Part shown: piece after piece, positions 28,268-36,831 of the stretch
Position numbering within the stretch: position 1 is the first letter of the stretch
Layout: every line of letters begins with the position of its first letter
Assembly: GCA_947499255.1 (NCBI GenBank)
Contig: CANMNF010000001.1
Location: 124,001-188,000, forward strand
DNA length: 64,000 bases
Direction: 5' to 3'
Source: an uncultured Sphingomonadaceae bacterium
GTDB taxonomy: Bacteria; Pseudomonadota; Alphaproteobacteria; Sphingomonadales; Sphingomonadaceae
The notes under the pieces: model-generated
Told to the model about the DNA's origin: nothing
Database searches by the model: none
What the model saw: only the letters and a program-made list of their open reading frames with translations
Translations under genes and position numbers: made by a program

Positions 28268-29176
28268 TCACGGAGCCTTGTTGCCTTCAACCTGTTCCGC
28301 TGCGCGCGATCCCAGATTGCGATGCAGAAGCGTGGGCGAAAAGCCGCCCTCGCGCAAGGCCTGTGCCATCCTTTCCGCAGTATAGACAGAGCGGTGTCTC
28401 CCGCCAGTACATCCAAAGGCGATATTCACGTAGCTTTTGCCCTGCTTGGCATAGAGCGGAAGCAGTTCCAAAAGTAGCGCGCTGATCTTGTCAAAGGCGG
28501 AAACAAAGGCGGGGTCCTTGGCGATATGGTCGGCCACGGCTTTGTCTTGGCCGGTTTGTTCGCGCAAGCCTTCTACCCAATGCGGATTGTCCAAAAATCG
28601 CATGTCGAACATTAAATCGGCAGCGGGCGGGCGGCCACGTGAAAAGCCAAAGCTGGAAACGGTCACTGTCATTTCTCGCGGGGCCGCGTGGGAGAAATGT
28701 TCGCGCACCGCGATTTTCAGATCGTTCACAGAGAATTGCGAAGTGTCGATCAACACATCGGCCCAGCGCCGCAGCGGAGAAAGCAGTTCACGCTCAGCTG
28801 CAATGCCGCGCGTGACGGGCAGATCCTGCGCCAGATAATGGCGGCGGCGCGTTTCGTTGAAACGGCGCTCCAACTCTTGTCCTGCGCAATCGAGGAACAC
28901 GGTGGTCAGCGCAATTCGGGGATTATCACTAAGCTCTTTTACCTGCGCGATAATATCAGCAGGCACAAAGCCGCGCGTTCGGCAATCAAAGCCAAGCGCA
29001 AGCGGGTGCGTCGCCATATCCTGACCGATCAGCCGGTCGAGCAGGCGGATGGGAAAATTGTCGATACTTTCCCAACCCAGATCTTCCAGCTCACGCAGCG
29101 CGGTCGTCTTGCCCGCGCCGAGCATTCCGGTGACCAGCACAATGCGCTGTCTTTCTTGATCGGATGGCTGAGTCAT
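28268..29176 (-). CDS. rapZ: RNase adapter protein RapZ (P-loop ATP-binding)
   Basis: The 302-residue protein has Walker A GMLGAGKT (17-24), DNFPIRLLDRLIGQD, and the C-terminal GCTGGRHRSVYTAERMAQ that is diagnostic of the RapZ/YvcJ family. In E. coli RapZ senses glucosamine-6-phosphate and directs RNase E to GlmZ. Its targets in alphaproteobacteria are not established. I use ATG 29176, since the longer in-frame reading before it is non-homologous. It sits between hprK and the EIIA gene, the usual alphaproteobacterial order. Confidence 0.94.
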   Translation of the reverse strand: MTQPSDQERQRIVLVTGMLGAGKTTALRELEDLGWESIDNFPIRLLDRLIGQDMATHPLALGFDCRTRGFVPADIIAQVKELSDNPRIALTTVFLDCAGQELERRFNETRRRHYLAQDLPVTRGIAAERELLSPLRRWADVLIDTSQFSVNDLKIAVREHFSHAAPREMTVTVSSFGFSRGRPPAADLMFDMRFLDNPHWVEGLREQTGQDKAVADHIAKDPAFVSAFDKISALLLELLPLYAKQGKSYVNIAFGCTGGRHRSVYTAERMAQALREGGFSPTLLHRNLGSRAAEQVEGNKAP

Positions 29177-29220
29177 TGCTGCGGTCTTTTGCGCCCGTCT
29201 AACGCGCTTGAAAAGAGGTA

Positions 29221-29640
29221 TTAGGCGATACCGTATCGTTTTAGGGCGAATTCGGCGCGCAGAGGCAGAGTGCCCGCATCGGGATACAGCGTGATTTGTG
29301 GCAGATTTAAACCTGCAAAAACGATGCTGCCTGCAGCTTCGGGCAGGCGCGGGGCGTCGGGCGATAAGGTGATCGCAAGGGCGCAAGGCGCGCTGATGGT
29401 GGGCAAAGTGACAAGGCCGACGCCGCGTATCTCTATCAGGCCAGTGTGATCGTGCGGCGGCGCTGCGTGCAAGATACCCTTGCGGTTTTCCAGCAGCACG
29501 CCATCATCGCCGATCAACATTGCCCCGCGATCAATCAGAGCCAGCGCGAGCGAGGATTTGCCGCTGCCCGGCTCCCCTGTGATCACAAGGCCGCGCCCGC
29601 CAATCGCAACGCAGCTGATATTCAGGGCCAGCCCGCTCAT
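29221..29640 (-). CDS. hprK: HPr kinase/phosphorylase, short form
   Basis: The 139-residue protein contains only the catalytic P-loop domain: Walker A ITGEPGSGKSSLALAL, DDGVLL, and the signature IEIRGVGLVTLP. Gram-positive HprK is about 310 residues, with an extra N-terminal domain that alphaproteobacterial forms lack. It should phosphorylate HPr on Ser49. The ATG overlaps the chvG stop by four bases, tying it to the ChvG/ChvI system. Confidence 0.93.
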   Translation of the reverse strand: MSGLALNISCVAIGGRGLVITGEPGSGKSSLALALIDRGAMLIGDDGVLLENRKGILHAAPPHDHTGLIEIRGVGLVTLPTISAPCALAITLSPDAPRLPEAAGSIVFAGLNLPQITLYPDAGTLPLRAEFALKRYGIA

Positions 29641-31190
29641 GCCGCTGGCACATACAATTCAAGGCAGGCACCTGTGTAATAGCTTTCACTGCCGACTTTG
29701 AGCGCGCCATCATGCGCCTCTGCAATAGTGCGCGCGATGGCGAGGCCAAGGCCGGAATTGTTGCCAAAGCTTTCGGCATCGGGGCGCACGGAATGGAAGC
29801 GGCGGAACACCTTTTCGTGTGCTTCTTCAGGGATGCCGGGCCCTTCATCGCAAACAGACGCCACCACATTTTTGCCCAATCTGGCAACGCACACCAAAAT
29901 GCGTCCGCCTTCAGGAGAGAAGCTGACCGCATTGTCCAGCAGGTTTTGTGCAATCTGTTCCAACCGCAATGGCACGCCCATCACGCGTGTGCCTGTGGCC
30001 GCGCAATCCAGTTCGATGATGCAATCGCGCGTTTCGCCGCGCACCCGCTTTGCCTCCACAACATTGGCGAACAAATCGCCCAGATCGAGCATTTCGAAAG
30101 TCGCGCGGCTCAATTCGGCATCGATCCGGCTCGCTTCAGAGATTTCGGAGACGAGGCGGTCGATCCGGCGCACATCATGGGCCGCGACATCGTGCAATTG
30201 GTGGCGCAGGTCATCGTCCTTGACCTTGTCCATCGATTCAATTGCACTGCGCAGGGAAGCAAGCGGGTTTTTGATTTCATGCGCAACATCGGCGGCGAAT
30301 GTTTCCACCGCATCGATCCGGTGGCGCAAGGCTGCCGTCATATCGGAAACATTGCGCGCCAGCAGGCCGATTTCATCCGAGCGTTCATCCATGCGCGGCA
30401 CTTCGACATCGCGCTCCCGCCCGGAACGCACCTTTACAGAAGCGCGCACCAGGCGGCGCAGCGGCTCGATTATGGTGGAGGCAAGATAGAGCGACAGGAT
30501 CGTGGACATAAACAAAGCAATGGCGATGATCGTCATCAAACTGGTGCGTGCAGAGCGTACAGCAGCGGTAATATCAGCTGCATTGCGGGTGGTAAGCAGG
30601 CTTGCACCGTTCAGGCCAACGGGCGCAGCTGCGGTGATGACAGGTGTGCCATCGGGCGCGCTGCGCAGTTCAATTTGCGTGAGGCCTTGCTGGCGCGCGC
30701 GGACAAGTTCGGGCCAGGCATCGGCGGCTTCGCTATTGGTTTCCACAAAGGGCGGTGCGGCAGGCGCGCGTACAGCGAAGTTCACCGCATTATCCAACCA
30801 CCTCGCCATATGATCGAATGACTGTTCTGCCGTGGGATCAGCAAGCGTGAAGCGCGGTTCATCCAATGTGAAGCTGTCAGCATATAGCGCGCCATCGGCA
30901 TCATACATGCGCAATCGCATGCGCTGTTCCTTGCCGATCTGGATCAACAGCGCTTCTTGCCGCTCAATCGTGGCGCCGGCCAACGCCTCGGCAGTAATCT
31001 GCGCTTCGATCCGGGCAAGGCTGAAACGTTCATCCAGCAATTGGCGGCGATAGGAATCGAGGAAGAAAAGGCTAAAGGCGAGCACCAGCAAAGGGATCAG
31101 ATTGACCGCCAGAATGCGCGCGGTGAGCGAACGGCCAACGGGAAAGGCGAGCCGTTCCAGCCTGCCAGCGCGCAGATCATCATTGGGCAT
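29637..31190 (-). CDS. chvG: Sensor histidine kinase ChvG
   Basis: The 517-residue inner-membrane kinase has transmembrane segments at about 22-44 and 217-238 flanking a periplasmic sensor domain, a HAMP linker, the H box DVAHEIKNPLASLRSA with His304, and an ATPase domain (NLLDNAVSFSPEGG, GPGIPEEAHEKVFRRF, GNNSGLGLAIART). ChvG/ExoS senses acid and envelope stress in rhizobia and relatives. It lies 18 bases after chvI. The ribosome binding site is weak, so coupling to chvI is likely. Confidence 0.93.
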   Translation of the reverse strand: MPNDDLRAGRLERLAFPVGRSLTARILAVNLIPLLVLAFSLFFLDSYRRQLLDERFSLARIEAQITAEALAGATIERQEALLIQIGKEQRMRLRMYDADGALYADSFTLDEPRFTLADPTAEQSFDHMARWLDNAVNFAVRAPAAPPFVETNSEAADAWPELVRARQQGLTQIELRSAPDGTPVITAAAPVGLNGASLLTTRNAADITAAVRSARTSLMTIIAIALFMSTILSLYLASTIIEPLRRLVRASVKVRSGRERDVEVPRMDERSDEIGLLARNVSDMTAALRHRIDAVETFAADVAHEIKNPLASLRSAIESMDKVKDDDLRHQLHDVAAHDVRRIDRLVSEISEASRIDAELSRATFEMLDLGDLFANVVEAKRVRGETRDCIIELDCAATGTRVMGVPLRLEQIAQNLLDNAVSFSPEGGRILVCVARLGKNVVASVCDEGPGIPEEAHEKVFRRFHSVRPDAESFGNNSGLGLAIARTIAEAHDGALKVGSESYYTGACLELYVPAA

Positions 31191-31208
31191 CAGGTGAGGC
31201 CGTCCGCA

Positions 31209-31976
31209 TCAGCCATCGGTGAAGCTGTAGCCTGCGCCATACAAGGTTTCGATCGCGCCAAATTCATTATCGATCACGCGAAATTTGCGGCGCAATCGTT
31301 TAATATGGCTGTCCACTGTTCGATCATCTACGAAAATATCGTCCGGATATGCGGCGTCCATCAACTGGTTCCGGCTCTTAATAACGCCCGGCCTTTGCGC
31401 CAACGCTTCGAGAATAAGGAACTCTGTGACGGTCAGCCCAACTGGCTTTGCATCCCATGTAACCTGATGCCGGGCGGGGTCCATTTTCAATCGGCCGCGC
31501 ACAATTATGCCGCCCTGAGGTGTCTCGGTTTCTTCCGCCAAAGTGGCGCTGCCTTCTGCGCGCGGAGCTGCGCGGCGCAAAATGGCGCGTATGCGGGCGA
31601 GCAACAATCGCTGGCTAAACGGCTTGCCGATATAATCATCTGCACCCATCGCAAGGCCGGCCGCCTCGTCTTGTTCTTCATCCTTACTGGTCAAGAATAT
31701 GACCGGAAGCATCGATTTCTCGCGCAGCTTTTGCAGCAATTCCATGCCGTCCATCCGCGGCATTTTTATATCAAAAACAGCAAGATCGGGCGGATTGTCG
31801 AGAAGCGCTCCCAACGCTGCTTCACCATCGGAATAGACCCGCGTGGCAAAACCTTCTGCCTGCAATGCAATGGATAAGGTGGTGAGAATATTGCGATCAT
31901 CATCCACCAACGCGATGGTGCGCTGCGCCTCATCGCTATGTATCTGCGCACTATCATTCAGCTCTGCGTTATCCAT
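31209..31976 (-). CDS. chvI: Response regulator ChvI (OmpR family)
   Basis: The 255-residue regulator has a receiver domain (DDD near 25-27, phospho-accepting Asp69 in [10 protein letters not shown], the Thr-Ser and Lys residues in FLTSKDE and IGKPF) and a winged-helix DNA-binding domain ([17 protein letters not shown]). I start it at ATG 31976, which has GAGGA 5 bases upstream; ATG 31988 lacks a site. It opens the chvI-chvG-hprK-rapZ-EIIA-HPr run and is divergent from pckA, as in many alphaproteobacteria. Confidence 0.94.
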   Translation of the reverse strand: MDNAELNDSAQIHSDEAQRTIALVDDDRNILTTLSIALQAEGFATRVYSDGEAALGALLDNPPDLAVFDIKMPRMDGMELLQKLREKSMLPVIFLTSKDEEQDEAAGLAMGADDYIGKPFSQRLLLARIRAILRRAAPRAEGSATLAEETETPQGGIIVRGRLKMDPARHQVTWDAKPVGLTVTEFLILEALAQRPGVIKSRNQLMDAAYPDDIFVDDRTVDSHIKRLRRKFRVIDNEFGAIETLYGAGYSFTDG

Positions 31977-32291
31977 GCCATTCCTCATTGCTGTCACAAG
32001 GATTAGAGCCTTGTGCAGCCTGAGACAATCGTTGCGACGCATAGATGCTGCGCCCAGCACGTATTGGCGCGATGAAAGGTGCGGGGCACATGACGCGAAG
32101 TAATGGCACCGGTGTCACAAAACGCGGCACAATCGATCTGACCGTAATTGCATCGCAACAAAGAAAATTCACAGTACGATCACACAGGATTTGGCCAAAT
32201 TGACGGCACATTTTGGCGTGATTAGAGCTTTGCATGATTCGGCAGGCCCAACAAAAGTTGGCCGCTGTTTCGCAGGAGGAGAATTAAAACC
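31977..32291. promoter_or_regulatory. chvI-pckA divergent regulatory region
   Basis: This 315-bp region has no gene. Near chvI lies a perfect inverted repeat CACAAGG (31995-32001) / CCTTGTG (32009-32015), 19 bases before the chvI start. The octamer TGTCACAA occurs at 31992-31999 and 32113-32120. A perfect 12-bp palindrome ATTTGGCCAAAT (32189-32200) abuts TTGACG (32200-32205), a possible -35 element for pckA. AGGAGGAGA precedes the pckA start. ChvI autoregulation and pckA control are plausible but unproven. Confidence 0.6.
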
Positions 32292-33902
32292 GTGTCCACG
32301 ACACTAAACGTGCCACTGTCCGCTCAGGGCATAGCGACTGACGCCACCCTTTTTACAAATCTGGGCACTGCATCTCTGGTTGAGCATGCGCTTGGCAATG
32401 GCGAAGGGCGGTTGGCTGCTCATGGACCGTTGGTGGTCGAGACAGGTAAGCACACCGGGCGCAGCGCCAATGACAAGTTTATCGTGCGCGATGATACCAC
32501 CGAAGATACGGTCTGGTGGGGCAAAGTGAACAAGAGCATGACTGCTGATCACTTCGCCAATCTCAAAGCTGATTTTATGACCGCGCTGGCTGCCAAAGAT
32601 CGCTTGTATGTCGCTGACCTGTTCGGCGGATCGCAAGCGGAGCACCGCGTAAATGTGCGCGTGATCAACGAACTGGCGTGGCATAATTTGTTCATTCGCA
32701 CGCTGCTGGTGCGTCCTGAGGTGAGCGAACTGGCCGATTTCGCCCCCGAATATACGATCATCGATCTGCCCAGCTTCAAAGCTGATCCGCAGCGCCATGG
32801 TTGCCGTTCAGAAACGGTGATCGCGGTCAATCTGACGGAAAAGCTGATCCTGATCGGTGGCACCAAATATGCCGGGGAAATGAAAAAGAGCGTGTTTGGC
32901 ATTCTCAACTATCTGCTGCCTGAAAAAGGCGTGATGCCGATGCATTGCTCCGCCAATGTGGGCGCAGATGGCAAGACGGCGGTGTTTTTCGGCCTTTCGG
33001 GCACGGGCAAAACAACGCTTAGCGCCGATGCCAGCCGCACGCTGATCGGTGATGATGAACATGGCTGGTCGGATGAAACGGTCTTCAACTTTGAAGGCGG
33101 CTGTTATGCCAAGATGATCCGCCTGAGCGAAGAAGCAGAGCCGGAAATCTACGCCACCACCCGCAAATTCGGCACCGTGCTGGAAAATGTGGTGATGGAT
33201 GCGGACACGCGTGAACTGGATTTCGATGATAACTCGCTGGCGGAAAACAGCCGCGGTGCGTATCCGATTGAAAGCATTCCCAACACCAGTGAGCACAATC
33301 TTGGCCCCGTTCCGGCCAATGTGATCATGCTGACCGCTGATGCGTTCGGCGTGCTGCCTCCGATTGCGCGGCTGACGCCCGAACAGGCGATGTATCACTT
33401 CTTGTCAGGCTATACCGCCAAGGTTGCGGGCACCGAGATCGGCGTGACCGAGCCTGAAGCCACCTTCTCCACCTGTTTTGGTGCGCCGTTCATGCCGCGC
33501 CACCCCAGCGTCTATGGCAATTTGCTGAAAAAGCGCATTGCCGAGGGCAAGGTACAGTGCTGGCTGCTTAATACCGGGTGGACCGGCGGCAAATATGGCG
33601 AGGGCCATCGTATGCCGATCAAAGCCACGCGTGCGCTTTTGAACGCAGCCCTGGATGGCGATCTGGACACTGTGACCTATCGCAAAGATGCCAATTTCGG
33701 CTTTGAAGTGCCGGTGCATGTGCCTGCGCTGGATGCCAAAGGCATCGATCAAACGATCCTTGATCCGCGCAGCACGTGGTCTGATGGCAATGCCTATGAT
33801 CAAACGGCGGAAAAGCTGGTGCAATTGTTCGTCGACAATTTTGCCGAGTTTGAAGCGCATGTGGATGCCGATGTGCGGGAAGCTGCGCCTACCGCAGTTT
33901 AG
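32292..33902 (+). CDS. pckA: Phosphoenolpyruvate carboxykinase (ATP)
   Basis: The 536-residue enzyme converts oxaloacetate and ATP to PEP, the entry step of gluconeogenesis. The kinase-1a loop GLSGTGKTT (234-242), the metal-site segment [18 protein letters not shown] and [12 protein letters not shown] are present. The start is a GTG at 32292 preceded by AGGAGGAGA. It is transcribed away from chvI and ends at a strong terminator. Length and motifs are standard. Confidence 0.97.
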   Translation: MSTTLNVPLSAQGIATDATLFTNLGTASLVEHALGNGEGRLAAHGPLVVETGKHTGRSANDKFIVRDDTTEDTVWWGKVNKSMTADHFANLKADFMTALAAKDRLYVADLFGGSQAEHRVNVRVINELAWHNLFIRTLLVRPEVSELADFAPEYTIIDLPSFKADPQRHGCRSETVIAVNLTEKLILIGGTKYAGEMKKSVFGILNYLLPEKGVMPMHCSANVGADGKTAVFFGLSGTGKTTLSADASRTLIGDDEHGWSDETVFNFEGGCYAKMIRLSEEAEPEIYATTRKFGTVLENVVMDADTRELDFDDNSLAENSRGAYPIESIPNTSEHNLGPVPANVIMLTADAFGVLPPIARLTPEQAMYHFLSGYTAKVAGTEIGVTEPEATFSTCFGAPFMPRHPSVYGNLLKKRIAEGKVQCWLLNTGWTGGKYGEGHRMPIKATRALLNAALDGDLDTVTYRKDANFGFEVPVHVPALDAKGIDQTILDPRSTWSDGNAYDQTAEKLVQLFVDNFAEFEAHVDADVREAAPTAV

Positions 33903-33934
33903 TCACGGCAACCTACGCAATTTCGTTGGGGGGA

Positions 33935-33974
33935 GGCCCCGTCACGGCTCGCGCTGTGGCGGGGCCATTCTTTT
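33935..33974 (+). terminator. Intrinsic terminator after pckA
   Basis: A long stem with outer arms GGCCCCG (33935-33941) and CGGGGCC (33960-33966), continuing inward through G-U pairs to a TCGC loop, is followed by ATTCTTTT. It begins 33 bases after the pckA stop. Confidence 0.85.
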
Positions 33975-34058
33975 GGTGCTTTCAGCGCAAATCGCCTTTC
34001 CATTTGGCCCATGCCCGCCTAGCTTTGCGGGCATATCCACGCATAAGGAGATTTGGCG

Positions 34059-34382
34059 ATGAGCATGCTTGACGGAATTTTGAAGAACATTGGCGGCGCA
34101 CCCGATGATGTGACCAATCTGGCTGAAAAGGTGGGGCTTGATCCCGCTCTGGTGGAAAAAGCAATTGGCGTGCTGGGCCAAACGCATCAGATGCAAGGCG
34201 ATACAGTTGAGCTGGCTTCGGCCAAGACGGGTATCGACACCGGCGTCCTGTCGCAGATTGTCGAACAGATTGGCGGCGAAGGATCACTGACCAATTTTGC
34301 CAATATGCTGGACCTTGATGGGGACGGCAATCCGCTGGACGATATCGCCGGCATGGCCAGCAAATTCTTCGGGAAGAAATAA
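34059..34382 (+). CDS. Small protein with an EF-hand-like loop
   Basis: The 107-residue protein is mostly helical, with DLDGDGNPLDDI (85-96), a calcium-loop or dockerin-like Asp pattern, near the C-terminus. It has no signal peptide or membrane helix. ATG 34059 has AAGGAG with 8-base spacing, an excellent start. One base separates it from the DUF937 gene. I do not recognise a named family, though its helical N-terminus resembles DUF937-like segments. Confidence 0.8.
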   Translation: MSMLDGILKNIGGAPDDVTNLAEKVGLDPALVEKAIGVLGQTHQMQGDTVELASAKTGIDTGVLSQIVEQIGGEGSLTNFANMLDLDGDGNPLDDIAGMASKFFGKK

Positions 34383-34383
34383 G

Positions 34384-34950
34384 ATGAGCCTGGCACAAAT
34401 CCTTCAGCAGACCGGCGTCATCACCAGCATGGCGAACGAGCTTGGCGTTGACGAACAGACCGCCCGCATGGGCGCAGGCGCATTGCTGCCCGCGATCGTT
34501 GCCGGCATGGGCCGCAGCGCCACAGGCGGCGCAGGCGGCGATCCGATGAGCGGCCTTGGCGGCTTGGCCGGAGCGGTGCTGGGCGGTTCTGGAGGAGGCT
34601 CCAGCTCAGGCGGACTTGGCGGTATGTTGGGCGGCGCATTGTTCGATAGCGTTCTGGGCAGCAGCCCCACGCAGACCGATCAGGGCAACTCCATCCTTGG
34701 CAATATCTTTGGATCCAAAGATGTCAGCCGATCTGTCGCGGGCGAAGTTTCTGCGATTACCGGGCTGGATGAAGGTTTGCTCAAAAAGATGCTGCCGATC
34801 CTGGCTATGGCGGTGATGGGCTATATGGCCAAACAAGCCACCGGCGACGCACAAAGCGCGCCTTCAGGCAGCAGCAGCAGCGGCGGACTTGGTGGCGGTG
34901 CAATGGGCGGCATACTTGGCTCCATCATTAGCGGAATGGCCCGCCGATAA
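34384..34950 (+). CDS. DUF937 family Gly/Ser-rich protein
   Basis: The 188-residue protein has an N-terminal helical segment (LGVDEQTARMGAGALLPAIVAGM), Gly- and Ser-rich linkers, and a second helical module (VAGEVSAITGLDEGLLKKMLPILAMAVMG). This is the DUF937 (YidB-like) layout, of unknown function. The hydrophobic stretches are probably buried helices rather than transmembrane segments. It starts one base after the EF-hand-like gene, so the two are coupled. Confidence 0.85.
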   Translation: MSLAQILQQTGVITSMANELGVDEQTARMGAGALLPAIVAGMGRSATGGAGGDPMSGLGGLAGAVLGGSGGGSSSGGLGGMLGGALFDSVLGSSPTQTDQGNSILGNIFGSKDVSRSVAGEVSAITGLDEGLLKKMLPILAMAVMGYMAKQATGDAQSAPSGSSSSGGLGGGAMGGILGSIISGMARR

Positions 34951-34971
34951 ACGCGCTGCGCCGAGCCGATT

Positions 34972-35178
34972 ATGTTTGATGTCATTCTCTCTATCGTCAT
35001 GCTGGCCGCTTTCGCGCTCATATTGGGCGGGGGGTATTTGCTATATAAAGGCACGCGCAAGCAGGGCGTGTTGATGATCGTGCTGGCCTTTGTGATGATG
35101 GCCAATGCGGCGATTTGGGTGATCCCTGATGCGGAAGGCGGCAGCCCGCTTGAGCAAGCTGACGCCCCCACGCAATAA
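34972..35178 (+). CDS. Small two-helix membrane protein
   Basis: The 68-residue protein has two hydrophobic segments (MFDVILSIVMLAAFALILGGG and GVLMIVLAFVMMANAAIWVI) separated by a basic loop (YKGTRKQG), so it is probably a helical hairpin in the inner membrane. It follows the DUF937 gene by 21 bases. I do not recognise the family. Codon use matches its neighbours, which supports it being real. Confidence 0.65.
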   Translation: MFDVILSIVMLAAFALILGGGYLLYKGTRKQGVLMIVLAFVMMANAAIWVIPDAEGGSPLEQADAPTQ

Positions 35179-35207
35179 AGCGGATCTCAAAAGCCCTAAT
35201 AGCGTCT

Positions 35208-35250
35208 GGGGGAGGTGCCTTTACGCCAATAAAGGCGCTCCCGCTTTATT
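35208..35250. terminator. Hairpin between convergent genes
   Basis: GTGCCTTTA (35214-35222) pairs with TAAAGGCGC (35229-35237), with outer G/C pairs, in the gap between the small membrane protein and the convergent TonB gene. T-rich bases flank the stem. It may serve both genes. Confidence 0.55.
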
Positions 35251-35920
35251 CCGGGATATTCCAAGTGACCACGCCGGAATAACTCCCGACAATCGGCTTG
35301 GCTTCGGCATTTTGGGCTGGATCAAAGCGGGCGCGCCTTTCAATATGGCGGCAAGTTGCGCTGTCGAGTTTCGGATGACCGGTGCTGGCGGTAATTTCGC
35401 AAGCATCAACGCGCCCCTCGCTATTCACGACAACGCGATAACGCGCTGTGCCTTCATTGCCACGGCGCAGTTCACTTCCCGGATAATCACTCGTCGTGAT
35501 CCACCCTTGCGGGCCATTGCGCGGTATTGGCACGGTGGGCGTAAAAGTGGGCGTTGGACGCGGCGGCAAAGCTATTGGATCGGTTTTCGGTGTAGGTACG
35601 CGGATCACGTCCAACGACGGCTTGTCCGGCGCGACCGCGACTGTGAAATCGGGTTCCGGGGTCAGCACGGTGTCTGGAATTGGCGCGGTAAAAGTTGTCG
35701 TCGGAATGTCTGGTTCTGCCGTCTTTTCAATTGGCTCTGGCGTGGGAGGGGGCGGAACAGGGAGGTGGAAACCGTCCATCCGCTCTTCTGGCTCCGGGAT
35801 CAGTACCGTCACGCTTAACGCCGCCATCAAGCCCAAGCCAACGGCGGCATGAATTCCTCCGACAACCAGCATTGAACCCATTTTTGCGCGCGCATTTTGT
35901 TGTGCATCTGCATAGGCCAT
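35246..35920 (-). CDS. TonB family energy transducer
   Basis: The 224-residue protein has an N-terminal membrane anchor (about 18-42), a proline-rich periplasmic spacer (LPVPPPPTPEPIEK, LPPRPTPTFTPTVPIP) and a C-terminal TonB domain (GNEGTARYRVVVNSEGRVDACEI through RRARFDPAQ). It would pass proton-motive energy from ExbB/ExbD to outer-membrane receptors; those partners are not nearby. ATG 35920 has AGAGGAGA at good spacing. Confidence 0.92.
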   Translation of the reverse strand: MAYADAQQNARAKMGSMLVVGGIHAAVGLGLMAALSVTVLIPEPEERMDGFHLPVPPPPTPEPIEKTAEPDIPTTTFTAPIPDTVLTPEPDFTVAVAPDKPSLDVIRVPTPKTDPIALPPRPTPTFTPTVPIPRNGPQGWITTSDYPGSELRRGNEGTARYRVVVNSEGRVDACEITASTGHPKLDSATCRHIERRARFDPAQNAEAKPIVGSYSGVVTWNIPE

Positions 35921-36074
35921 TATCCATCTCCTCTTTATATGAGATAACATGACATACGCGTATTGAGAACCATTTGCAAATCGCGCACGGCGAAACGCTG
36001 CCTTTACACAGGACGTTGTGTTTGAGTTTGAGGTGTCAATTCCAGGCCGAAACGACTCGGTCAGAACGCGCTAA

Positions 36075-36731
36075 TCAGGTGATCGGGCAAGATGGATCGA
36101 GGCGGAAATCGAGATAGTTATCGACCGCCCCCATCAGCTCTTTCTGTTCCGTTTCAAAAAAGTGATTGGCGCGCGGAATCTCTTCGTGATGGATGGTAAT
36201 ATGCTTTTGCGTGCGCAGCTTATCGACCAGCTTTTGCACCGCAACAGGCTGCACGACCGTATCGGCCAAGCCTTGGATGAAGATGCCAGAGGCCGGGCAT
36301 GGTGCCAGAAAGCTGAAATCATACATGTTTGCAGGCGGAGCGATGGAGATAAAGCCACGAATTTCCGGGCGACGCATCAACAATTGCATGCCGATCAACG
36401 CGCCAAAGCTGACGCCAGCAACCCAGGTGGTTTGCGCTTCTTCGTGGATTGACTGCACCCAATCCAGCGCGCTTGCGGCATCGGACAATTCGCCAATGCC
36501 ATTGTCAAAGCTGCCCTGACTTTTGCCAACGCCGCGAAAGTTAAAGCGCAAAGTGGCAAAGCCGCGATCGGTGAATGTTTTGTACAAACGTTGCACAATG
36601 CGATCATTCATCGTGCCGCCGCCTTGCGAATGGGGATGCAGGATCATCGCCACAGGCGCGCGCGGACGCGGACCGGGGGAGTAACGACCTTCGAGACGGC
36701 CTTCGGGGCCGGGAAAAATAACGTGCGGCAT
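36075..36731 (-). CDS. Alpha/beta hydrolase (COG2945-like)
   Basis: The 218-residue protein has the nucleophile elbow GVSFGA (catalytic Ser), an Asp in QGLADTVV, and a His in RANHFF, completing the triad. PHSQGGGTMNDRIVQRLY and RFNFRGVGKSQG are typical of the group. The substrate is unknown, and no signal peptide is seen. It diverges from the first cysteine desulfurase gene across 100 bases. Confidence 0.88.
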   Translation of the reverse strand: MPHVIFPGPEGRLEGRYSPGPRPRAPVAMILHPHSQGGGTMNDRIVQRLYKTFTDRGFATLRFNFRGVGKSQGSFDNGIGELSDAASALDWVQSIHEEAQTTWVAGVSFGALIGMQLLMRRPEIRGFISIAPPANMYDFSFLAPCPASGIFIQGLADTVVQPVAVQKLVDKLRTQKHITIHHEEIPRANHFFETEQKELMGAVDNYLDFRLDPSCPIT

Positions 36732-36831
36732 GAAAAATTCGCTTTGATCTGAATGGCCGGAAATGCGCGTCTGGCGCATGGCAAGTGCGCGGCTATATAG
36801 GCATTATGACAGGTTTCGCAATTCTTTCGCC

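Noticed and set aside
29712-30821. A 369-codon open frame on the plus strand opposite chvG
   Set aside because: It is fully antisense to chvG, lacks any family features and has no credible start signal.
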